From JBEEJL01 sp049698095 (GTDB lineage Bacteria > Pseudomonadota > Gammaproteobacteria > Burkholderiales > JBEEJL01): DNA of 20,445 bases. The position numbers and the translations under genes were made by a program. The notes under the pieces are model-generated. The model had not been told where the DNA came from, made no database searches, and saw nothing but the letters and a program-made list of their open reading frames with translations. Each line of letters starts with the position of its first letter. The first letter of the stretch is position 1. The stretch covers positions 1 through 20,445 of the forward strand of contig JBAVXA010000163.1 in the NCBI GenBank assembly GCA_049698095.1, in the 5' to 3' direction. Of the stretch, positions 15,617 through 20,445 are shown piece after piece.

Positions 15617-16294
15617 TTATTTCCGCATGAAAATAATATCCCAAACGCCGTGGCCCAGCTTCAACCCGCGCTGCTCGAATTTGGTCAGCGGCCGATAGGC
15701 CGGGCGAGCGGCATAGCCGGCCGCATTATTCGACAATGATGGCTCGGCGGATAAGGTTGCGAGGATATGCTCCGCATATTCCTGCCAGTCGGTGGCGATA
15801 TGAAGGTAAGCGCCGGGCCGCAGCTTTTCACACAGGGTTTTCACCAGCGGCGTCTGAATCAGGCGGCGTTTGTGATGGCGTTTTTTCGGCCACGGGTCCG
15901 GGAAAAAAATATGCACGCCCACCAGCGATGCAGGCGCAATCATGTCGCGCAAAACTTCTATTGCGTCATGCTGGATGATGCGCAGATTGCTGATGCGTCG
16001 CGCCTCCATTTCTTTCAGGAGATTGCCAACGCCGGGCGTATGCACTTCGATCGCAAGATAGTCGTTCTGCGGATTGGTCGCGGCGATGGTCGCGGTGGTC
16101 TCGCCCATGCCGAATCCAATCTCCAGAATCACCGGGGCGTTTCGCTTAAAAACATCAATATAATCAATAAGTTGGTTCGAAAAAGGGATGCCATATATTG
16201 GCAATAAGGTTTCGACCGCACGGCCTTGCGCATTCGATACGCGACCCTGTCGTAACACGAAACTGCGAATATGCGCGTGCTGGGTTTCTGGCAT
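15617..16294 (-). CDS. trmB: tRNA (guanine-N7-)-methyltransferase TrmB
   Basis: TrmB methylates G46 of tRNA variable loops to m7G using S-adenosylmethionine. The 225-residue protein shows HIRSFVLRQGR near the N-terminus and the SAM-binding LEIGFGMGE at about 57-65. The TrmB hallmark FFPDPWPKKRHHKRR is at about 130-144, and TDW at 168-170. The C-terminal RPLTKFEQRGLKLGHGVWDI is also typical. The start is an ATG 6 bases downstream of the thiG stop, so the gene belongs to the thiS-thiG operon. Length is normal. Confidence 0.96.
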   Translation of the reverse strand: MPETQHAHIRSFVLRQGRVSNAQGRAVETLLPIYGIPFSNQLIDYIDVFKRNAPVILEIGFGMGETTATIAATNPQNDYLAIEVHTPGVGNLLKEMEARRISNLRIIQHDAIEVLRDMIAPASLVGVHIFFPDPWPKKRHHKRRLIQTPLVKTLCEKLRPGAYLHIATDWQEYAEHILATLSAEPSLSNNAAGYAARPAYRPLTKFEQRGLKLGHGVWDIIFMRK

Positions 16295-16300
16295 GAGAAA

Positions 16301-17101
16301 TTATTTTCCGCCGATCATTCCGCCAGTCGGCGAACTCGGGCTCGCACTATAGAATTTTTTCGGCATGCGGCCGGCGAGGAAGGCTTCCCGTCCCGCTTCC
16401 ACACCCTTCTTCATTGCGCTGGCCATCAGGACGGGATTTTTCGCTGTCGCGATCGCCGTGTTCATCAATACGCCGTCGCACCCCAGTTCCATCGCGATTG
16501 CCGCGTCGCTGGCAGTGCCGACTCCTGCATCGACAATTACCGGCACTTTCGCGGCGTCAATGATCAACTGCAAATTCCACGGATTCAGGATGCCCATGCC
16601 CGAGCCGATCAGCGACGCGAGCGGCATCACCGCGACGCAACCGATTTCTTCCAGTTGTTTTGCCATAATCGGATCGTCGCTGCAATACACCATTACGTCA
16701 AAACCATCCTGCACCAGCGTCTTCGCGGCGATTAAAGTTTCCGGCATATTTGGAAACAGCGTATTGGCATCGCCCAGAACTTCCAGTTTCACCAGGTTGT
16801 GGCCATCGAGCAATTCGCGCGCGAGGCGCAGCGTACGCACCGCATCATCCGCGCTAAAACATCCGGCCGTATTTGGCAGCAGCGTGTATTGCGATGGCGG
16901 CAGCACATCCAGCAGGCTTGGCTCGTTCGGATTCTGCCCGATGTTGGTCCGCCGGATGGCGACAGTAACGATTTGCGCGCCGCTGGCGTCAATCGCCGAT
17001 TTCGTTTCCGCGAAGTTCTTGTATTTGCCGGTACCGACGAGCAGGCGCGAGGTGTAGGCGGTGCCGGCGATAAGCAGATTATCTGTGCCCTGCAAATTCA
17101 T
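16301..17101 (-). CDS. thiG: Thiazole synthase ThiG
   Basis: ThiG builds the thiazole phosphate of thiamine from deoxyxylulose phosphate, dehydroglycine and the ThiS thiocarboxylate. It is a cytosolic TIM barrel that forms an imine through a lysine. With the ATG at 17101 the protein has 266 residues, a normal length. Visible motifs are SRLLVGTGKYKN, TVAIRR, LLPNTAGC, LVKLEVLGD with the candidate imine-forming K105, VMPLASLIGSGMGI, and VDAGVGTASDAA. The open frame extends upstream to 17257, but those 52 residues overlap thiS in another frame and are not ThiG-like. It starts 4 bases after the thiS stop, as expected for partners in one complex. Confidence 0.96.
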   Translation of the reverse strand: MNLQGTDNLLIAGTAYTSRLLVGTGKYKNFAETKSAIDASGAQIVTVAIRRTNIGQNPNEPSLLDVLPPSQYTLLPNTAGCFSADDAVRTLRLARELLDGHNLVKLEVLGDANTLFPNMPETLIAAKTLVQDGFDVMVYCSDDPIMAKQLEEIGCVAVMPLASLIGSGMGILNPWNLQLIIDAAKVPVIVDAGVGTASDAAIAMELGCDGVLMNTAIATAKNPVLMASAMKKGVEAGREAFLAGRMPKKFYSASPSSPTGGMIGGK

Positions 17102-17105
17102 TTGC

Positions 17106-17309
17106 TTAACCTCCACCCACTGCCACGACGATTTCCAGTTTGTCGCCGTCGCATAAAACTTCATCGGCGAAACGGCTGCGCCGCACGATTTCGCCATTGC
17201 GTTCGACGGCAATGCGCTTGCCTTTGAGATCAAGCTGCTCCAGTAATTGCGCCACATTCGGGGAGTTACCGAAGCGATGCGGCGCGCCGTTGACGGTCAC
17301 GGAAATCAT
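17106..17309 (-). CDS. thiS: Sulfur carrier protein ThiS
   Basis: ThiS is a ubiquitin-fold sulfur carrier whose C-terminal glycine is adenylated and converted to a thiocarboxylate that donates sulfur for the thiazole ring. The 67-residue protein begins MISVTVNGAPHRFG and ends in GGG, giving the required terminal Gly-Gly. The internal RIAVERNGEIVRRS and DGDKLEIVVAV are typical. It is the first gene of the thiS-thiG-trmB-phosphoesterase run. No TPP riboswitch core was seen in the upstream region, and no other thi gene is present here. Confidence 0.95.
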   Translation of the reverse strand: MISVTVNGAPHRFGNSPNVAQLLEQLDLKGKRIAVERNGEIVRRSRFADEVLCDGDKLEIVVAVGGG

Positions 17310-17352
17310 TTTGGCGGTGCAAAAAATAGTGATTGAATAAATTCATATTTTA

Positions 17353-17364
17353 CCATGCGCATGG
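17353..17364. repeat. 12-bp palindrome upstream of thiS
   Basis: CCATGCGCATGG is a perfect palindrome. It lies just upstream of TAAAAT on the minus strand (17352-17347), a possible -10 box for thiS. It could be an operator, but a palindrome of this length can occur by chance. Confidence 0.25.
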
Positions 17365-17473
17365 CATCGGCAGGGCGCGCCTTACGCTTGCGGGCCGTTT
17401 GGTTTTTTTCCGAACATTCGCGCGATACTGCGATCTATCCGTTCGCACAATTGACGCTGCAGAATCGACGCAT

Positions 17474-17499
17474 AAAAAACGGCACCCGAAGGTGCCGTT
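17474..17499 (-). terminator. Rho-independent terminator of the porin gene
   Basis: Read on the minus strand, a perfect stem (ACGGCACC / GGTGCCGT, plus one further A-T pair) closes on the stable loop TTCG and is followed by a run of six T. It begins 36 bases after the porin stop codon. This separates the porin transcript from the thiS operon on the same strand. Confidence 0.92.
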
Positions 17500-17534
17500 G
17501 GATTTGGTGTTTCTGTAATTGTGATGAAGCTGTT

Positions 17535-18698
17535 TTAGAAAAACAGGATTGCGCCCAAGGCGAAGGTTTTGGCGTTGGCATCGTTGAAGCCCGATTGCTG
17601 GGTTTTCTCGTCGATGTATTCGCCGACCAGTGTCAGGCTCTTGGTCAGGTTGTGATATACGCCGACGGTAAACGCCTTATTCTTGGCATCAGCCAGGTCT
17701 TTATTCTTCGTCTCACCGTAATTGAAACCGAACTTGGTATTCAAGCCCGGCGGCTTGTAGGTGATTTGACCAAGGAAGCCCTGGGTTTTGAATTTGTTGC
17801 CAGCGGCGTCAGTACCACCGGCGAACAATATTGCATTACCGACGCCTTTGGCATCAAAGCCGACCAGCGTGCCTTCAAATCCGGCTGCCCCAATTTTCCC
17901 GCCTAGTTCGAAGCCTGTCGCATCGACAGATGTTCCGGCAGCATTCTTCGCGCTCTGGCTGACAAACGATGCCCATGCTTTGCCGGTCATGCCGCCCGAT
18001 GCGGGGAAATCGTAGGTTGCCATGCCTTGCAGCATCGGGCTGCTGTGGACGGTAAAGGTATCGATATCCGCCGGCTGAAATACGCCGATGGAACCCTGAA
18101 AGCCGGAGTAGTTCGGCGTGGTGTAGGTGATTTGCGGCTGAAAGGCGGTGTAAATGTATCCTTTGCCGATCATACCTGTCGTGGTGTTAATCGCACCGTT
18201 CAGATTCGCCTGACCACCGACGCCGAGCAGGGTCATATCGGCGAGAATTGCTTGTTGCTGGAATAAACCAATATCGCGCCCGATCTTGATCGTTCCCCAG
18301 CTTTTGTCGCCGAAACTCAAATAGACATTACGCGTGTCGATGGAAGTAAATGCGCCGCCTCTAGGAACGTTCGCGTCGCCCGACGTGCCCGGAGCGAAAC
18401 CGAAGTGTGCCTTCAGGTCCAGATCGTTCTGGCGTGTCGTCGCAACAAAACTAATCCAGCCCGGCAGCAAACCGTTTTGGACATTGCTGGTCTGATTGCC
18501 AGAATTGCAAGCCGAAAAAACGGCCCAGTTCGCCGGATTGGCGACGCTGCTGCAATCCGTGTTGGTATAAAAGCCGTTGACTGTGCCATTGATGTCCATG
18601 TTCCAGTCGTTTGCGCTGAAACTGATCGCCTGCGCCGGTGCGGCCAATATGGTGAGGGCGCTGCATACTGCGATTTGAAGCAGGTTACGTTTGTTCAT
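17535..18698 (-). CDS. General (trimeric-type) outer-membrane porin
   Basis: This is a Gram-negative porin of the betaproteobacterial OmpC/Porin_4 type, 387 residues. A Sec signal peptide (MNKR, hydrophobic core, cleavage after PAQA at about residue 24) precedes alternating beta-strand sequence. The protein ends ...ALGAILFF with a terminal phenylalanine, the BAM-recognition signature of outer-membrane barrels. Family-like stretches include NVYLSFGDKSWGTIKIGRD and KSLTLVGEYIDEKTQ. Substrate selectivity cannot be read from the sequence. The mature part has just two cysteines (about residues 49 and 64), an unusual feature for a porin. A strong ribosome-binding site (AGGAGG) lies about 8 bases before the ATG, consistent with high expression. 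It is a single-gene unit with its own terminator. Confidence 0.93.
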   Translation of the reverse strand: MNKRNLLQIAVCSALTILAAPAQAISFSANDWNMDINGTVNGFYTNTDCSSVANPANWAVFSACNSGNQTSNVQNGLLPGWISFVATTRQNDLDLKAHFGFAPGTSGDANVPRGGAFTSIDTRNVYLSFGDKSWGTIKIGRDIGLFQQQAILADMTLLGVGGQANLNGAINTTTGMIGKGYIYTAFQPQITYTTPNYSGFQGSIGVFQPADIDTFTVHSSPMLQGMATYDFPASGGMTGKAWASFVSQSAKNAAGTSVDATGFELGGKIGAAGFEGTLVGFDAKGVGNAILFAGGTDAAGNKFKTQGFLGQITYKPPGLNTKFGFNYGETKNKDLADAKNKAFTVGVYHNLTKSLTLVGEYIDEKTQQSGFNDANAKTFALGAILFF

Positions 18699-18760
18699 TT
18701 TGAGTGCCTCCTGGTTAAAAAATAAATTCTTAGGGACGCCAAAAAAGCTGGCCTTCCATT

Positions 18761-18789
18761 TTTTTACTGTGCCGCAATTACCAGTTCAA
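18761..18789 (-). promoter_or_regulatory. Possible proximal porin promoter
   Basis: On the minus strand, TTGAAC (18789-18784) is followed after 17 bases by TAAAAA (18766-18761), each matching 4 of 6 consensus bases. Transcription would start near 18754, about 55 bases before the porin ATG. This is a moderate match only. Confidence 0.35.
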
Positions 18790-19000
18790 CTGAAAAAACA
18801 ACAAAACATACTGTGCGTTCGATAAAAACGAATCAAATCAAGCCTTCGTCTGCAAGTGGCGGGCGATGCTGGTGGCAACGGACGCTATTTGTGAAGAGGC
18901 CGTAGGGCCGAGGCGGATAAGCCTGTCGCGGTGTAATTAGGTTAAGGCAATTCCTGTACCAATTAGTATAGAAATTACATCAAGCAAGTGGTTATATTCC

Positions 19001-19030
19001 CCTATACTTTAAAATTTATATAAAAATCAA
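19001..19030 (-). promoter_or_regulatory. Possible distal, regulated porin promoter
   Basis: On the minus strand, TTGATT (19030-19025) and TATAGG (19006-19001) are spaced by 18 bases within AT-rich DNA. The perfect inverted repeat at 19048-19071 would be centred about 65 bases upstream of the predicted start (about 18994), a place typical of activators. It would produce a porin leader of about 300 bases. AT-rich DNA often gives chance matches, so this is tentative. Confidence 0.25.
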
Positions 19031-19047
19031 TATGTTATAGTAATTTT

Positions 19048-19071
19048 ATTTGTCGCAATTTTGCGACAAAT
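19048..19071. repeat. Perfect 24-bp inverted repeat (likely operator)
   Basis: The arms are ATTTGTCGCAA and TTGCGACAAAT, perfect 11-bp inverse complements separated by TT. The GC-containing cores TGTCGCAA / TTGCGACA stand out from the AT-rich surroundings. There is no T-run beyond that in the arms, so an intrinsic terminator is less likely than a dimeric regulator site. I do not recognise the motif with confidence. Confidence 0.6.
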
Positions 19072-19388
19072 GTGGGAAATCGGGAAATGACCAGGAAGAA
19101 ATCGACCAAAGCCGGGCAGGATTGTAAATAAGTGTGAAGCAATTGGAACGAAAAGTGACGCCTCGTCGTTCGTGCACCAGCAAACTGAAATAGCTGGCGA
19201 GATAGCCCGTGTCAGCCCGAATGTTGAGACATCATTAGCCGAGTCGTAGAATGCGTAGGTCGATCGATTTCTAAAAGGAACACGTGCTCATCAAAAACAG
19301 ATGCTCCGCTTCGCTAAGAACGCCAACGAGGCGGGAGGCGACCCCGACGCAGCTGCGGGGCCCTCGAAATAAATAAAGTGTTATGACT

Positions 19389-19462
19389 GCGGGTGTAGCT
19401 CAATGGCAGAGCAGAAGCTTCCCAAGCTTACGACGAGGGTTCGATTCCCTTCACCCGCTCCA
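19389..19462 (+). tRNA. tRNA-Gly (anticodon CCC)
   Basis: A complete cloverleaf of 74 bases with an encoded CCA end. The acceptor stem is GCGGGTG / CACCCGC, the D-stem GCTC / GAGC, the anticodon loop TTCCCAA (anticodon CCC, reading GGG), and the T-arm AGGGTTCGATTCCCT-like. The sequence closely resembles E. coli glyU. The outer pair of the anticodon stem (G-A) is mismatched. It is read towards the AsmA-family gene, which begins about 46 bases downstream. No duplicated 3' end that would mark an integrated element was found nearby. Confidence 0.96.
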
Positions 19463-19508
19463 TGATTTTTCCGCGGAGAATGTCCGCACGCTTACCTAGA
19501 GCATCTCC

Positions 19509-20445
19509 TTGAAAAAAATCTGGAAAATTTCCCTAATCGCGTCATTGGTTTTATTGTTACTTGCCGCCGCTGCTGTTACGTATACGGTCGCCATATTCAA
19601 GCCCAACGATCTCAAGCCGCGCGTTATTAATTACTTCCAGCAAAAATACCAGAGAAAGCTGGTTATTCCCGGCGATCTTGGTTTGTCCTTGTTTCCGGTT
19701 TTACATATTGAGAGCGGGCAGTCCAGTCTGATGGAAAAGAATGGCCAGGAAATTTTCGCCAGCATCGAGTCGGCCAAGGTATCGTTGAGTTGGCCGGCGC
19801 TCATTAACAACCGCTTCGATGTGAGCGAAGTGACGCTCGACGCGCCGTCCATTCATTTAAAACGCTTCAGCGACGGTACCATGAACATCGACGACTTTTT
19901 GGGCAAAGACGGTGCGTCGTTGCCCGTGTTCGATATCAAGGGGCTGAAAATCCACCGTGCGACATGGATTTTCGAAGACCAGAATAACCATGTGCAATTA
20001 AGCGATGCCAATCTGCAGGTGGGCCGACTGGCTAACAGCGTGCTGTCCGAGTTCAGCTTTGAAGGCGATATGCGTGCGAATCACGACGAATACAATTTAC
20101 ATTTAGCGCTGAAAAGTCCGTTGCTGTTCGACCTGAACAAACAAAATCTTTCCCTCGACAAAATCGCGTTCAGTATTAAGGGCAAGGCGAAAGCTGCCGA
20201 TAAAACGGTTGAAAACGACATCGCCCTGAGTGCGACCGGCGCGTTCATGTTTGACGGCGAAAAAAAACGCAGCCGCTTCGCCGCATGGAATTTGCAGAGC
20301 CGGTTAACAAACGGGACAGAGCAATGGAATGCCAAGGTCTCGTTCAGCGAAGCCGTGCAGGAAGGAAAAAACTGGCGCGCGGCAGATATCGTCAGTGAAG
20401 CCGAGCAGCTTACCGCTACCTACCGCCTCGTGTCGTCCCTGTCCT
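19509..20445 (+). CDS. AsmA family protein (3' partial)
   Basis: This frame is open from a TTG at 19509 to the window edge (312 codons). An upstream in-frame TAG at 19497 leaves this TTG as the first possible start, with AGAG about 8 bases before it. The product begins MKKIWKISL followed by a hydrophobic anchor of about 20 residues (LIASLVLLLLAAAAVTYTVA). It then has the AsmA-type start IFKPNDLKPRVINYFQQKY, RKLVIPGDLGLSLFPVLHIE, and further beta-rich segments such as VTLDAPSIHL and DGTMNIDDFL. AsmA-like proteins are inner-membrane anchored and extend into the periplasm. They are related to bridge-like lipid-transfer proteins and affect outer-membrane lipid balance. The C-terminal part lies beyond the window. 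The gene follows the tRNA closely but is not functionally linked to it in any obvious way. Confidence 0.88.
   Translation, partial: MKKIWKISLIASLVLLLLAAAAVTYTVAIFKPNDLKPRVINYFQQKYQRKLVIPGDLGLSLFPVLHIESGQSSLMEKNGQEIFASIESAKVSLSWPALINNRFDVSEVTLDAPSIHLKRFSDGTMNIDDFLGKDGASLPVFDIKGLKIHRATWIFEDQNNHVQLSDANLQVGRLANSVLSEFSFEGDMRANHDEYNLHLALKSPLLFDLNKQNLSLDKIAFSIKGKAKAADKTVENDIALSATGAFMFDGEKKRSRFAAWNLQSRLTNGTEQWNAKVSFSEAVQEGKNWRAADIVSEAEQLTATYRLVSSLS

Larger units (their letters stand above)
18790..19388. other. Gene-poor region between porin and tRNA-Gly
   Basis: No full gene is evident here. From left to right it holds about 150 bases of ordinary composition, then a markedly AT-rich segment (about 18960-19050) ending in a perfect inverted repeat. 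About 180 bases follow in which I recognise nothing, including a 14-codon frame at 19087-19131. Last is a GC-rich segment (about 19310-19365). A frame open from 19259 to 19372 reads as coding-like protein (LRFAKNANEAGGDPDAAAG near its end), with an internal ATG at 19301. It could be a decayed gene, a tiny gene or chance. A 5-bp GC stem (CCCCG / CGGGG, 19342-19360) surrounds CGCAGCTGCG. Composition shifts across this stretch suggest past rearrangement, but no insertion-sequence ends or direct repeats were found. Confidence 0.5.

Noticed and set aside
17310..17475. TPP riboswitch upstream of thiS
   Set aside because: The conserved CUGAGA and related core elements are not present on the minus strand in this interval.
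18895..18945. Resemblance to dispersed REP-like motifs containing GGCGGATAAGC
   Set aside because: Only one degenerate copy is present and it lacks a clear stem-loop, so a repeat call cannot be supported from this window.
19389..19462. tRNA-Gly as an attachment site of an integrated element
   Set aside because: No integrase gene and no duplicated tRNA 3' end were found on either side within the window.
19473..19487. Hairpin GCGGA / TCCGC after the tRNA as a terminator
   Set aside because: The stem is only 5 bp and has no T-run following it on either strand.

Overview
The window looks like a chromosomal core region of a betaproteobacterium, probably in or near the order Nitrosomonadales. This is inferred from gene order, protein style and moderately high GC; no search was run. 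Nearly all genes are housekeeping genes packed into short, tightly spaced operons. Nothing here looks like a prophage, transposon, CRISPR array or defence island.

Left part (1-9102). A PAS-GGDEF-EAL cyclic-di-GMP protein enters from the left edge; its true N-terminus lies outside the window and was probably a response-regulator receiver domain. It converges on a long minus-strand run that reads yicC, gmk, rpoZ, spoT, rid, recG, ubiA. This resembles the E. coli gmk-rpoZ-spoT-trmH-recG operon, with a RidA-family gene where trmH would sit and ubiA added at the end by a 4-base overlap. The recG reading frame continues well upstream of its first canonical start codon. The best start is an ATA codon that overlaps the rid stop and has a GGAG ribosome-binding site.

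Middle part (9103-14640, plus strand). A divergent intergenic region with a hairpin and a consensus -10 box leads into a Hanks-type Ser/Thr kinase and a PP2C phosphatase. These are followed by rph (RNase PH), a lipoprotein zinc-metalloprotease-like gene, rdgB and hemW. The kinase and phosphatase are 2 bases apart. The metalloprotease gene overlaps both rph and rdgB by 4 bases, so those three are clearly co-translated.

Right part (14656-18698, minus strand). The order of transcription is thiS, thiG, trmB and a lipoprotein metallophosphoesterase. Upstream of thiS, and also on the minus strand, is a general porin gene that ends in a textbook UUCG-loop terminator.

Far right (18699-20445). A gene-poor stretch of about 690 bases holds the porin leader, an AT-rich segment with a perfect 24-bp inverted repeat (a likely operator), and a GC-rich segment with a short coding-like frame. 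Then come a tRNA-Gly(CCC) gene and the 5' part of an AsmA-family gene with a TTG start, which runs off the window.

No wholly new system is obvious. The points most worth a second look are the recG start, the kinase/phosphatase pair with oppositely charged tails, the lipoprotein metalloprotease inside the rph-rdgB operon, and the inverted repeat upstream of the porin.
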